NCBI RefSeq assembly: GCF_024296685.1
Contig: NZ_CP100763.1
Coordinates: 3,410,001-3,474,000 of the forward strand
Direction: 5' to 3'
Source of the DNA: Natrinema marinum
GTDB taxonomy: Archaea; Halobacteriota; Halobacteria; Halobacteriales; Natrialbaceae
DNA: 64,000 nt
Shown: piece by piece, positions 17,622-26,132 of the stretch
How the letters are laid out: every line of letters begins with the position of its first letter
How positions within the stretch are numbered: the first letter of the stretch is position 1
Made by a program: the position numbers and the translations under genes
Notes under the pieces: model-generated
Seen by the model: the letters and a program-made list of their open reading frames with translations, nothing else
Databases searched by the model: none
Told to the model about the DNA's origin: nothing

Positions 17622-18050
17622 ATGTACGAGACGATCCTGTTCCCAACGGACGGCAGCGACCACGCGGCGACCGTCGCCGAGCACGCCATCGATGTCGCGG
17701 CCACCAGAGACGCGACCCTCCACGTCCTCTCCGTCGTCGACGACCGCGCCTTCCTCGTGCTCGACGAGGACCGCGTCGAGCGCGTCCGCGACGACCTCGA
17801 GGCGACCGCCCGCGAGGCGGTCGACGCGGCGGCGACTCGTGCGGCCGAGCGCGGCGTCGAGACGACGACCGCGGTCGACACCGGCCACCCGGCGGAGTGC
17901 ATCGTCGACTACGCCGCGACGGGCGATGTCGACCTGATCGTCATGGGCACCAGCGGCGACGAGTACGAGCGCAACGTCGTCGGTAGCGTCTCCCAGCGCG
18001 TCGTCCGCGAGGCACCCGTCCCCGTCACCACCGTCGGCCCGAGCGTCTGA
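17622..18050 (+). CDS. Universal stress protein (UspA family)
   Basis: 142 aa, a single Usp domain. It begins YETILFPTDGSDHAATVAEH, and the C-terminus has the ATP-binding signature DLIVMGTSGDEYERNVVGSV with final PVPVTTV. The signature is degenerate: the usual G-x2-G-x9-GS pattern is only partly kept. Haloarchaea have many paralogues and the specific role is unknown. Confidence 0.9.
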   Translation: MYETILFPTDGSDHAATVAEHAIDVAATRDATLHVLSVVDDRAFLVLDEDRVERVRDDLEATAREAVDAAATRAAERGVETTTAVDTGHPAECIVDYAATGDVDLIVMGTSGDEYERNVVGSVSQRVVREAPVPVTTVGPSV

Positions 18051-18168
18051 CCGCGTTCGCCGCGCCGACTGCTCACTCGGCCTGTCTTGGCTGTAGCTCC
18101 CGCCTCGAGCCGCCCTGTCGAATTCGTTACACACGGTTTGATGTGTCTCCCATCACTACCTCCGGCAG

Positions 18169-19665
18169 ATGCGTCGCTCGCTCGTCGTCGCGGCCGTGTT
18201 GCTCGCCCTCGCGTTCGTGCTCGTCGGCGGTCCGTCGATGTTGCTGTCGCTGTCGACCGGGCAGACCGCGAGCGAGGGATCAGCTGCGCCGACTTCCGCG
18301 ACGACAGACAGGCCGGCCCCCGACCTCGTCACGTTCGAGGACTCCGAGAGCGGCTTCTGGCAGTATCTAAGCCCGAGCAAGGAGTTCCGAAAGCGGAGTC
18401 CGATCAACGTCGTCGTCCGTGGCGATGTCGCGGACATCGAGCGGGTTCTGACCGAGGCCGACGGCGGCGACTGGTCCGAACTCAACGAGTCCGAGGAAGC
18501 CGCGGGTCCAGATACGTACGCTATCTTCGGGGGGAACGCGTCCGGCAACGAGACGGGGCCAGACAACGGAACGGCCGACAACGACTCACTGCCGAACGCG
18601 ACGAACGCGACGAACGGATCACCCAGCAACGCTTCCGACGACAATCGGACCGAATCGGAGCCCGCGAGGGGCCGCCTTCCCGACCTCGACTGGGGTGAAG
18701 CCGACGGCGGCGTCCGCTACGCCTACGTCGACCCCGGTCCCAACGAGAGCGGCTACTGGACGACCGAGACGCTCCAGCTCGAGGACGGCACCTACTACGG
18801 CCAGCGCTACCACATCCGGCTCTACGAGAGCCCCAACGCGGACGACGACTGGGTCGCTATGCAGACCCACTCGGAACACTTCGACTGGTTCACTCTGCGC
18901 CACCGCGTCCACGGCTCTCAGGCCGCCCAGCGGAAGGTCGAGTCCGACTTCATGGCCCATCCGGGGGTCGACGTTCAAGACGATGTCAGCCGCATCTACC
19001 TCGACAACAGCAACTCCGCCGACGCCGACGGCTGGGCGACCGTCGTCGAACTCGCCGGCATGGTTATTCTTCCTACCCTCGTCGGTGTTCGAGCCCGAAG
19101 ACGCGATGCCAGCGCCTCGAGCGAAGCCGAGCATCCCGACCAGTTCTCCCAGCGGACGGCCGCCGCCATCGACGACCACCTGACCGATGTCGATCGCCGC
19201 CGAATCGCCGCCGCCGTCGATCGCCTCGAGGCCGGCCACTTCCTGCTCGCGGCCGTCATCGTCTCGCTGTTGCTCGGCGTCCGAGCGGGCGGGATCTTCC
19301 TCGAACGGCAGGCGTCGTTCCTCACGCCCCACCAGATCGCCGCCGTGCTCTATCCGGTGATCGGCCTCGGTATCCCGACGGCGACCTACCTGATCGCGCG
19401 CGGGCTCACGCGACGGCTCGACGCCGCTGTGGTCGCCGCGGGCTCGCTTGCGGTCGCCATCTGGATCGATTACGGTACCCTCGGCGTGGACGCGCTCCCC
19501 GTCGAGGTCGTCGTCCAGCGGATGCTCGTCGTCGTCGCGCTCGGCCTGATCGCCGGCGGCGCGGCCAAACGCGCGGCCCGTGACTCGAGGCTCAACGATA
19601 TGCTGGTCGTCGGCACCGCGATGTGGGTGCTGGTACTCGCCGGGACGCTCTTCGGCTATTTCTGA
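18169..19665 (+). CDS. Large membrane protein with extracellular glycosylation-rich domain
   Basis: 498 aa. A hydrophobic signal or anchor (residues 1-25) precedes an outside domain of about 260 residues. That domain is unusually rich in Asn-X-Ser/Thr sequons between about residues 124 and 160, so it is a likely S-layer-type glycoprotein region. It is followed by one membrane segment (about 285-303) and about five more in the C-terminal third. No enzymatic motif is recognised. The topology suggests a cell-surface sensor or envelope protein. Confidence 0.75.
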   Translation: MRRSLVVAAVLLALAFVLVGGPSMLLSLSTGQTASEGSAAPTSATTDRPAPDLVTFEDSESGFWQYLSPSKEFRKRSPINVVVRGDVADIERVLTEADGGDWSELNESEEAAGPDTYAIFGGNASGNETGPDNGTADNDSLPNATNATNGSPSNASDDNRTESEPARGRLPDLDWGEADGGVRYAYVDPGPNESGYWTTETLQLEDGTYYGQRYHIRLYESPNADDDWVAMQTHSEHFDWFTLRHRVHGSQAAQRKVESDFMAHPGVDVQDDVSRIYLDNSNSADADGWATVVELAGMVILPTLVGVRARRRDASASSEAEHPDQFSQRTAAAIDDHLTDVDRRRIAAAVDRLEAGHFLLAAVIVSLLLGVRAGGIFLERQASFLTPHQIAAVLYPVIGLGIPTATYLIARGLTRRLDAAVVAAGSLAVAIWIDYGTLGVDALPVEVVVQRMLVVVALGLIAGGAAKRAARDSRLNDMLVVGTAMWVLVLAGTLFGYF

Positions 19666-19740
19666 CGCGCTTCCCCCTCGTTTCAGTGGTCTCGGCCGCG
19701 TCCTTCGCTCGCTTCAAGGCCCCCGCCATTGTGGCGAGCC

Positions 19741-19746
19741 CTTAAG
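19741..19746 (+). promoter_or_regulatory. TATA-like box of the TFB gene
   Basis: CTTAAG lies 28-33 bases before the ATG at 19774, the distance expected for a leaderless archaeal transcript. This promoter position also decides the start of the TFB gene against an upstream ATG at 19729. Confidence 0.55.
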
Positions 19747-19773
19747 TCCTTGCACCGTCGTAGTCTACACGAT

Positions 19774-20736
19774 ATGGCAAGCCCACCCCGTCAGCGCGAA
19801 CGTACCCCTGAAACGACCGACGAAACCCAGGAACAACCGCGCGAGCGGGCGTGTGACGAGTGTGAGAGCGGGACGCTCGTCAAGAGCGAAGATCAGGGCG
19901 AACTCGTCTGCGACGAGTGTGGGCTGATCGTCGAGGGAACGAACATCGACCACGGGCCGGAGTGGCGCGCGTTCAATCACTCCGAGCGACAGAACAAGTC
20001 CCGCGTCGGCGCGCCGACGACCCAGACGATGCACGACAAGGGGTTGACGACATCGATCGACTGGAAGAATCAGGACGCCTACGGCCGCTCGATCTCCTCG
20101 GACAAGCGCAGTCAGATGCGCCGCCTGCGCAAGTGGCAAGAGCGCATCCGCACCAAAGACGCCGGCGAGCGAAACCTGCAGTTCGCCCTCTCCGAGACCG
20201 ACCGGATGGCCTCCTCGCTGGGCATCCCTCGCTCCGTCCGCGAGGTCGCCTGCGTCATCTACCGGCGCGCGTTAGACGAGGACCTCATCCGCGGGCGCTC
20301 GATCGAGGGCGTCGCAACCAGCACCCTCTATGCCGCCTGCCGGATGGAGGGCATCCCGCGCTCGCTCGAGGAGGTCGCCGCCGTCTCCCGCGTCGAGCGC
20401 AAGGAGATCGGCCGCACGTATCGGTACGTCGCCCAGGAACTCGGCCTCGAGATGGAACCCGTCAACCCCAAGAAGTACGTCCCTCGCTTTTGCTCCGAAC
20501 TCGAACTCTCCGAGGAAGTCCAGGCGAAAGCCAACGAAATCATCGACACGACGACCGAACAGGGGCTGCTGTCGGGCAAGTCGCCCACGGGCTACGCCGC
20601 CGCCGCGATCTACGCCGCTTCGCTGCTCTGTAACGAGAAGAAGACCCAGCGCGAGGTCTCCGACGTCGCGCAGGTGACCGAGGTCACCATCCGGAACCGC
20701 TATCAGGAGCAGATCGAAGCGATGGGCATCTACTAG
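19774..20736 (+). CDS. tfb: Transcription initiation factor IIB
   Basis: 320 aa. It bridges TBP-bound promoters and RNA polymerase. The N-terminal zinc ribbon has Cys27-x2-Cys30 and Cys46-x2-Cys49, followed by the B-reader/B-linker region ([20 protein letters not shown]). Two cyclin repeats then run from about residue 120 to the end, including ARRMEG-like and [20 protein letters not shown] segments. The start at 19774 gives the usual N-terminus and fits the TATA box at 19741. Haloarchaea have several TFBs; which one this is cannot be decided here. Confidence 0.95.
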   Translation: MASPPRQRERTPETTDETQEQPRERACDECESGTLVKSEDQGELVCDECGLIVEGTNIDHGPEWRAFNHSERQNKSRVGAPTTQTMHDKGLTTSIDWKNQDAYGRSISSDKRSQMRRLRKWQERIRTKDAGERNLQFALSETDRMASSLGIPRSVREVACVIYRRALDEDLIRGRSIEGVATSTLYAACRMEGIPRSLEEVAAVSRVERKEIGRTYRYVAQELGLEMEPVNPKKYVPRFCSELELSEEVQAKANEIIDTTTEQGLLSGKSPTGYAAAAIYAASLLCNEKKTQREVSDVAQVTEVTIRNRYQEQIEAMGIY

Positions 20737-20818
20737 CTTCGCTCGCGCTCTCTTTCACTTCGTTGCGTTTTCACCGACTCCCAGCGGCGTCGCTCTCGAA
20801 ACTTATCTCTCGTCGCAA

Positions 20819-20889
20819 TGCGCCGGCCGGGAATTGAACCCGGGCCGCGAGCTTGGGAAGCTCGAGTCCTACCACTGGACCACCGGCGC
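20819..20889 (-). tRNA. tRNA-Gly (anticodon CCC)
   Basis: The minus strand folds as a 71-base tRNA: acceptor GCGCCGG with discriminator A, anticodon arm CGAGC-TTCCCAA-GCTCG (anticodon CCC), and T-arm CCGGG-TTCAATT-CCCGG. Just outside the 5' end are tandem hairpin units that repeat its 5' flank. Confidence 0.93.
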
Positions 20890-21193
20890 GCACTCACCGC
20901 GTTCGTTCGCACCGTCGTTCGCAAATCCATCGGATTTGCTCACCATCGGCGCACTTCGTCACTTCGTTCCTCGCGCGCCGAGGATCGCAGTTCCTTCGGA
21001 ACTGCTCACCACCGGCGCACTGCGCTCACGTCGACACTCGAGCGTATCCGTCCGGCACACTTCAACGTAGCGCTCTCGAGCGATCCCGTCCCGACGGCGA
21101 CCGTAAATCCGGCCTCGAGTTGCAATTCCTGCAGACTCTCAGTGCTTATTATGGGTCGTCCGTGGTACCGATAGCTGCGGCGAGACAGACAGT
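20890..21193. other. Gene-free region with hairpin-containing tandem units
   Basis: No gene is seen. The DNA contains two perfect 8-bp hairpins, GCAAATCC/GGATTTGC (20921-20939) and GCAGTTCC/GGAACTGC (20987-21005). Each is followed by TGCTCACCAYCGGCGCAC, echoing the 5' end of the tRNA-Gly. The short open frames here derive from the tRNA and are not genes. Confidence 0.5.
20921..21005. repeat. Two tandem units with perfect 8-bp hairpins
   Basis: Hairpin 1 is 20921-20928/20932-20939 with a 3-base loop; hairpin 2 is 20987-20994/20998-21005 with a 3-base loop. The stems differ in sequence but the loop-closing layout and the downstream CACCAYCGGCGCAC are the same. This pattern suggests duplication followed by compensatory change. 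Confidence 0.55.
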
Positions 21194-21266
21194 GTCCGGG
21201 TTGGGGTAGTGGCTATCCTTCAACCTGTGCAGGTTGAGACGCGCAGTTCGATTCTCGCACCCGGAC
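21194..21266 (+). tRNA. tRNA-His-like sequence (anticodon GUG), structurally abnormal
   Basis: The acceptor pairs perfectly, including the His-specific extra G at position -1 (21194) paired with C73 (21266), and the D-arm and T-loop TTCGATT are normal. Two defects are visible. The anticodon arm CAACC-TGTGCA-GGTTG has only a 6-base loop instead of 7, and the T-stem needs a bulged C at 21244 to pair. It could be a pseudogene, a divergent functional tRNA-His, or carry two sequencing indels. Confidence 0.6.
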
Positions 21267-21394
21267 CTCCCTTCTCTCGATCTTCCCCGGCCGAGCGACG
21301 CTATAGCGATCCTCGAGCGGTCGAAAATCGATCATTCGGTCAGCTTTTTCCGTTGGGGGATGCCTATTAGGTCGGGCCGCCTCTAGACGATCAC

Positions 21395-22189
21395 ATGATC
21401 GACCTTCGTTTTTCGGAGCGAGAACTGAAGCGCCAGCGCGACCACATCACGCAGTTCGTTCGCGAGCAGGTCGATGCTGCCGGGGCCGACGGCGTTGTCC
21501 TCGGTCTCTCGGGCGGGATCGACAGCACGCTGACCGGCAATCTCGCCGTCGAGGCGCTCGGCTCCGATGACGTTCACGGGCTCGTCCTGCCGGCGACGGT
21601 CAGCAGCGAGGACAACATGAGCGACGCCGAGCGGGTCGCACAGGACCTCGGGATCACCTACGACGTGATCGAAATCAAGCCGATCATCGACTCGCTGCTG
21701 TCGGCCTATCCCGAAGCAGAGGGCGACCACGAGGCCGTCGGGAACGCACGCGCCCGCGTTCGGGCGGTCATGAACTATCTGGTCGCCAACCACGAGGGTC
21801 GGGTGGTGCTGGGGACGGGCAACCGCAGCGAGGCTGCCGTCGGCTACTTCACGAAGTACGGCGACGGCGCCGTCGACTGTCACCCGATCGGCAACCTCTA
21901 CAAGGGACAGGTCCGCCAGCTCGCCCGTCACATGGGCGTTCCCGACGATCTGGTCGACAAGACCGCCACCGCAGAGCTGTGGGCCGACCAGACCGACGAA
22001 GGCGAACTCGGACTCGACTACGAGACCCTCGACTCCATCCTCGCGACCCACATCGACGGTCCGCTGTCGGTCACCGCGACCGCTCGCCTGCTCGAGGTCG
22101 ACGAAGCCACCGTCGAGGAAGTCCGCGGCCTCTACGAGCACAGCGAACACAAACGGAACGCGCCGCCGGCACCGGAGCCGCTGGACTAA
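21395..22189 (+). CDS. nadE: NAD(+) synthase
   Basis: 264 aa. It amidates nicotinic acid adenine dinucleotide to NAD. The ATP-binding P-loop motif LSGGIDST is at residues 38-45. The later VLGTGNRSEAAVGYFTKYGDG and LYKGQVRQLARHMGVP are family hallmarks. There is no glutaminase domain, so it is the ammonia-dependent or separately supplied form. The start is the first ATG after the tRNA-His-like region. Confidence 0.92.
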   Translation: MIDLRFSERELKRQRDHITQFVREQVDAAGADGVVLGLSGGIDSTLTGNLAVEALGSDDVHGLVLPATVSSEDNMSDAERVAQDLGITYDVIEIKPIIDSLLSAYPEAEGDHEAVGNARARVRAVMNYLVANHEGRVVLGTGNRSEAAVGYFTKYGDGAVDCHPIGNLYKGQVRQLARHMGVPDDLVDKTATAELWADQTDEGELGLDYETLDSILATHIDGPLSVTATARLLEVDEATVEEVRGLYEHSEHKRNAPPAPEPLD

Positions 22190-22212
22190 TCGGCGTCGCG
22201 GCGCTCGTTTCG

Positions 22213-22734
22213 TCACTCGTCTTCGAGCAGTCCGTACCAGTACGCGTCCTGATACGCGCCGTCGATGAACTCGACATCGCGGTGGACGCCCTCCTGCGTG
22301 AACCCGACTGACTCGAGCAGCCCTCGCGAGGGCTCGTTGAGTTCGAACACGCGGGCCTCGATCCGGTGGAGTCCGAGCTGGTCGAAGCCGTACTCGAGGA
22401 TCCGTTCGACCGCGTCGGTACCGTAGCCCCGTCGCTGGTGGTCGGGTGCGATCCAGTACCCGAGTTCGCTACGCCCCGCCTCCCAGTCGAACGAGTGGAG
22501 CCCCACCGTCCCCACCGGCGTCGAATCGGCGACGATCATGAGGACGACAGTGTCGTCGCCACAGACATCGTTCTCGAAGAACTCGCGTTCCTGTTCGCGG
22601 TTCATCGGCCTCGAGCGGCCGATCGCTCGCCAGATCTGCGGGTCGTTGACCTGCTCCTGGAGGAATTCGATGTCTTCCTCCTCGATCGGCCGCAGCGTAA
22701 CGCGGTCGCCATCGAGAAACACCGGTCCGGGCAT
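22213..22734 (-). CDS. GNAT family N-acetyltransferase (RimJ/RimL-like)
   Basis: 173 aa. The N-terminal DGDRVTLRPIEEEDIEFLQE and the acetyl-CoA-binding QRRGYGTDAVERILEYGFDQ (GxGxx region near residue 97) identify the RimJ/RimL type. The target, ribosomal protein N-terminus or small molecule, is unknown. It is convergent with nadE. Confidence 0.85.
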   Translation of the reverse strand: MPGPVFLDGDRVTLRPIEEEDIEFLQEQVNDPQIWRAIGRSRPMNREQEREFFENDVCGDDTVVLMIVADSTPVGTVGLHSFDWEAGRSELGYWIAPDHQRRGYGTDAVERILEYGFDQLGLHRIEARVFELNEPSRGLLESVGFTQEGVHRDVEFIDGAYQDAYWYGLLEDE

Positions 22735-22800
22735 ACTCGCTCAGTACGTGTCATCGAATAAAGCGTTTCCCCCGCCGTTCGATCGCCGCCGTCTCGCCGC

Positions 22801-23505
22801 TCACTCGAGCAGCGCGTCGATATCGTCGACGTGGGCCGCCACCAGATCGGCGAAGGCTTCGGCCTCGCGTCGCTCCTTAGTCACGCGTTCGCCGTCGTCC
22901 CTGATTCGGCGCTTGAGGGCTGCGAGCGCGTCGTCGGCGTTGTCCGCAATCTCCTCGGCGACCGCCCGCGGCTCGTCTTCGAGTCGCGAAATGAGTCCCA
23001 TCCGCAGCGCCTCCTCGGCGTCGATCGACCGCCCCGAGAGGGCGAACTCGAGGGCGTCGCCCTCGCCCAGTACGCGGGGCAGGCGGACCGTGCCGCCCCA
23101 AGCACCGAACAGGCCGAAGCTGACCCCCGGCTCGCCGTAGGTCGATCCGGGCGTCCCGACGCGAACGTCACAGGCCAACGCGAGCTCGAGGCCGCCGCCG
23201 CGGGCCGGGCCGTCGATCCCCGCGACGACGACCGCGGGTGAGTCCTCGATCGTTCGGGCGACGCGCTGGCCCAGGCGCGCGAACTCCGCGGCGCGGTCGC
23301 GGTCCCCCTCGAGCGCCGCCACCTCGTTGAGATCCGCGCCTGCACAGAAGGCCGGCCCGCGTCCGCGGAGGTAGATCACGGGCTCGTCGGCGTCGTCGAT
23401 GGCCGCCTCGAGGGCCTCGAGCCCGTCGACGGTGAGCGCGTTGCGCGCCTCGGGGCGGTCTATCGTGACGGTGCGAACCGTGCCGTTCGTGTCAACGTCG
23501 ATCAT
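22801..23505 (-). CDS. Enoyl-CoA hydratase/isomerase family protein
   Basis: 234 aa. The crotonase fold shows the oxyanion-hole motif PAFCAGADLNEV (about residues 50-61) and the second one GPARGGGLELALACDVRVG (about 101-119). Position-specific acidic residues of true hydratases cannot be confirmed by eye, so isomerase or hydrolase activity is possible. It is divergent from the DUF7114-like gene. Confidence 0.82.
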   Translation of the reverse strand: MIDVDTNGTVRTVTIDRPEARNALTVDGLEALEAAIDDADEPVIYLRGRGPAFCAGADLNEVAALEGDRDRAAEFARLGQRVARTIEDSPAVVVAGIDGPARGGGLELALACDVRVGTPGSTYGEPGVSFGLFGAWGGTVRLPRVLGEGDALEFALSGRSIDAEEALRMGLISRLEDEPRAVAEEIADNADDALAALKRRIRDDGERVTKERREAEAFADLVAAHVDDIDALLE

Positions 23506-23565
23506 GGCAGCAGTCGACCGGGCGTTTCCAAAGGTCTTTGGCTCCCCCGTCGTAACCCCCCGCTA

Positions 23566-24333
23566 ATGGAGAAGGCCGACAGTTGTCGGCGCGCCGCCGC
23601 CGAGGCCGTCGCGGACGTCGAACCACCGCAGCTACACGATTACATCGAATCCGTTCTCGACCGGGCGTCGATGGTCCCCGGCACGCTCGCCATCGAGAGC
23701 GCCGCGGCGATGGCGGCCGACGGACACCTCGAGAACGTCTCACGGCCGACCGACGCCGTCGAGGACGATCGCGAGTCCGTCTCCGGCGACGACCCCCACG
23801 GTTCCGAGCCCGACAGCGTCGTCACCCACGCGGCCGGCGTCCAACTCATCTACGAAGGACTGCGGCTCACCCGCTCGCTCGCACACGACGAACCCTGGCT
23901 GGGCAGCGAGGCCGACGCCAGCGACGGCGACCTCGCGATTCTCGCCGCCGATATCCTCGTCGCCCGGGGGTTCTACCTGCTCGCTCGCACGGACGCTGCC
24001 GGCAAAGCCGTCCGAACCGTCCAGTCGTTCGGCCGCGACCAGACCCGCCGGACCGACCGCGAATCCACCGCCCTCGCCGACGACGCCGACCCCGCGGCGC
24101 TCGATGCCAACCTCGAGCGCGACGTGCTCGAACTCGCCGTCCTCACCGGTGCCGTCGCCGTCGGCGAAACGCCCTCGCCGCGCCTGCTCGCCGTCGCCGA
24201 GGACCTGGCCGATCTCGTCGGCGCCTCGTTTCCCCCGGCGGCGGAGTGTCTCGGCGACCTCGACGCGCGGGCCCGCGACCGCTCGCTCGAGGAGGGGCCG
24301 ACCGATCGAGCGACGTCGGCGACCGATCCCTGA
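23566..24333 (+). CDS. Haloarchaeal conserved protein (DUF7114-like, prenyl-synthase-like helical fold)
   Basis: 255 aa, all-helical and cytosolic. Two segments, GVQLIYEGLRLTRSLAHDEP (about 89-108) and LAILAADILVARGFYLLART (about 124-143), look like the helices around the aspartate-rich regions of trans-isoprenyl diphosphate synthases. The DDxxD metal motifs, however, are absent. It is either a non-catalytic relative or coincidental helical similarity. Function is unknown; the family name is from memory. Confidence 0.6.
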   Translation: MEKADSCRRAAAEAVADVEPPQLHDYIESVLDRASMVPGTLAIESAAAMAADGHLENVSRPTDAVEDDRESVSGDDPHGSEPDSVVTHAAGVQLIYEGLRLTRSLAHDEPWLGSEADASDGDLAILAADILVARGFYLLARTDAAGKAVRTVQSFGRDQTRRTDRESTALADDADPAALDANLERDVLELAVLTGAVAVGETPSPRLLAVAEDLADLVGASFPPAAECLGDLDARARDRSLEEGPTDRATSATDP

Positions 24334-24431
24334 CCGACGGTTCGACCGCGGGACGGGACCGAGACAACTCGGCGCACGGCCCGACCGAATCGAAACCCAT
24401 AAAGACGACTCCGGTCAACGAACGAGTGCGC

Positions 24432-24503
24432 GCCTGGGTAGCTTAGCGGTAAAGCGCGTCCTTGGTAAGGACGAGAGCCCGGGTTCAAATCCCGGCCTAG
24501 GCT
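24432..24503 (+). tRNA. tRNA-Thr (anticodon GGU)
   Basis: 72 bases. The acceptor is GCCTGGG/CCTAGGC with one G-U pair and discriminator U. The anticodon arm is CGTCC-TTGGTAA-GGACG (anticodon GGT) and the T-arm CCGGG-TTCAAAT-CCCGG. It is followed by an accessory-gene stretch. Confidence 0.93.
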
Positions 24504-24865
24504 TTCTGCGTTTCGGTTCCATCGTAGGCTTACAAAGAACGATACCGGCAGCACCGTCTCTATCTCTCGGCTCATCTGCGATAGTGGCGGTCTGTCGGGA
24601 GGTGAGCGCGGACGCGATTGGTCGAGACCGCACCCCACGAATTCGCGGCTCACTTCCTCTTCGGCGAGTACGGTCACGATCCGGTCTTCGCGTGCGACAG
24701 TCGGATCAAGGCGTGGCGACGGGTGGCAACACGCCGAGTTCGAATTCGAGGGCGAGCCGGGGGACGCAACCTGATACCACCACACGGCAACTCTCGGCCC
24801 ACGGCGGCTGTGAACATTCCCGTCACACGAGCTACCGAAAGAGCCGATGACTGGCAAGGGGTCGA
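24504..24865. other. Gene-free gap after tRNA-Thr
   Basis: No gene is seen in 362 bases. The open frames on the minus strand read through the antisense of the tRNA and then into low-complexity sequence. No duplicated tRNA-Thr end was found here. Confidence 0.5.
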
Positions 24866-25837
24866 TCATCCAGCTGAATCGCGGTAGATGGTGCGTCCTC
24901 CCCGGTAGACGACGAGCGTAGCCACGACGAGTGCGGTCCCGAAGAGGAGCGTAATGCTGAGGTCGTGGAGGACCTGAATCCCGTAGGCGTGACTGATCGT
25001 CTTGCTCGCTACCGCGACGCTGTCTAGGAGTAACACTATCGCGAAGTACCCCATCAGTGCCTGCTCGTCAACGAGGTCGGTGAGACGCGAGCCAACGTAG
25101 GATCCGAAGACGCTTCCACCGAGTAGCGGGAGTACGACCGAGAAATGGACGGCGTCTCGTTGAAAATAGCGAGCGGATCCGAACGCGCTTGACCCGGCGA
25201 TCTGGAAGATATCGGTGCCGACTGCGACCGATTTCGAGATACCGATCCCGTAGATGAGGCTCGGAACCATCAGAAATCCACCGCCCACCCCGAGAAAGCC
25301 GGAGAGCATACCGATGCCGACACCGACGCCCAAGACGAGCCAGACTGAGACGCGCACGTCCGACCGGAGGCTGATTCGAGGAGGCAATCGACCGAGGGCG
25401 TATCGTTTGAACACAGGGACAGCGCGTCGTTCGACGGCATCGACGGCTCGGTCTCGACGAACTCGACGGAGGATGAGTACGCCGCCCACCGCCAGCAGGA
25501 CGACGTAGGTGATGCTGATGACGATGTCCGCGAGGCCTTCAGCGGCGAGCCAGAAGAGCGCTCGCCTCCCGGCCTCAATACCGGTTGCCATCCCGAGAAT
25601 GAGGAGCGTCCCGAGTGTGTAATCGATGTGTCCGGCAGACCGGTGGGTGACAGCCGCGGCGATGGATGTCCCGAAGACGAACACGAGACCAGAGCCCACA
25701 GCAGCTTCGGCAGGATGACCGAGTACGAGGAGCGCCGGCGTAACGAAGAAGCTCCCGCCCAGTCCGAAGAACCCGAAGAGAATGCCCACCAGGAACCCGA
25801 AACCCACGAAGAACAGTGCCTCTATCATGGGAGTCAT
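24866..25837 (-). CDS. TSUP family (TauE/SafE) membrane transporter, paralogue 1
   Basis: 323 aa with about eight membrane segments in two repeated halves. Each half starts with a Gly-rich signature: LFGFFGLGGSFFVTPALLVLG (about residues 21-41) and LSGFLGVGGGFLMVPSLIYG (about 165-185). These are the paired motifs of the sulfite/organosulfonate exporter family. A hydrophilic loop of about 55 residues joins the halves. ATG at 25828 is an alternative start. A perfect hairpin lies 15 bases upstream (25852-25872). The protein is clearly related to the one at 35764, but its neighbours here are copper-type proteins rather than sulfur enzymes. Confidence 0.85.
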   Translation of the reverse strand: MTPMIEALFFVGFGFLVGILFGFFGLGGSFFVTPALLVLGHPAEAAVGSGLVFVFGTSIAAAVTHRSAGHIDYTLGTLLILGMATGIEAGRRALFWLAAEGLADIVISITYVVLLAVGGVLILRRVRRDRAVDAVERRAVPVFKRYALGRLPPRISLRSDVRVSVWLVLGVGVGIGMLSGFLGVGGGFLMVPSLIYGIGISKSVAVGTDIFQIAGSSAFGSARYFQRDAVHFSVVLPLLGGSVFGSYVGSRLTDLVDEQALMGYFAIVLLLDSVAVASKTISHAYGIQVLHDLSITLLFGTALVVATLVVYRGGRTIYRDSAG

Positions 25838-25851
25838 CGTTCGTCACTGAT

Positions 25852-25872
25852 CCTCCTCGTAATTCGAGGAGG
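25852..25872. promoter_or_regulatory. Perfect 8-bp hairpin upstream of TSUP paralogue 1
   Basis: CCTCCTCG (25852-25859) and CGAGGAGG (25865-25872) pair perfectly with loop TAATT. Its position just upstream of the start on the minus strand suggests an operator or a leader structure that could hide the start region. Confidence 0.4.
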
Positions 25873-26132
25873 GATTCCTGACCGGGTTTCGCAAGCACGC
25901 GGAAGTCTACGATAGAACCGTTGAGAGACGCCTACCATCGTCGCTTCGAGTACGGTGTGTACGCGCAAAAGGCTACGGTGTACTCGATTCTCCACCGGTG
26001 GATATGCTCTAACTTATAATTTCTAATGATAATGTACTTGTAAACCGGCGTTCACCGCCGTGCTCGAGTCCGTTCCCAATACGCAGGAATAGTCGACGTA
26101 CGGTAGATCCCTGCTGGCGAAGTGAGGGGTAT

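Noticed and set aside
20818-21174. 118-aa frame across tRNA-Gly
   Set aside because: The protein begins with the usual false peptide from tRNA antisense (RRPGIEPG type) and is not a gene.
24415-24633. 72-aa minus-strand frame over tRNA-Thr
   Set aside because: It reads through the antisense of tRNA-Thr (RPGFEPGLSS-like) and is not coding.
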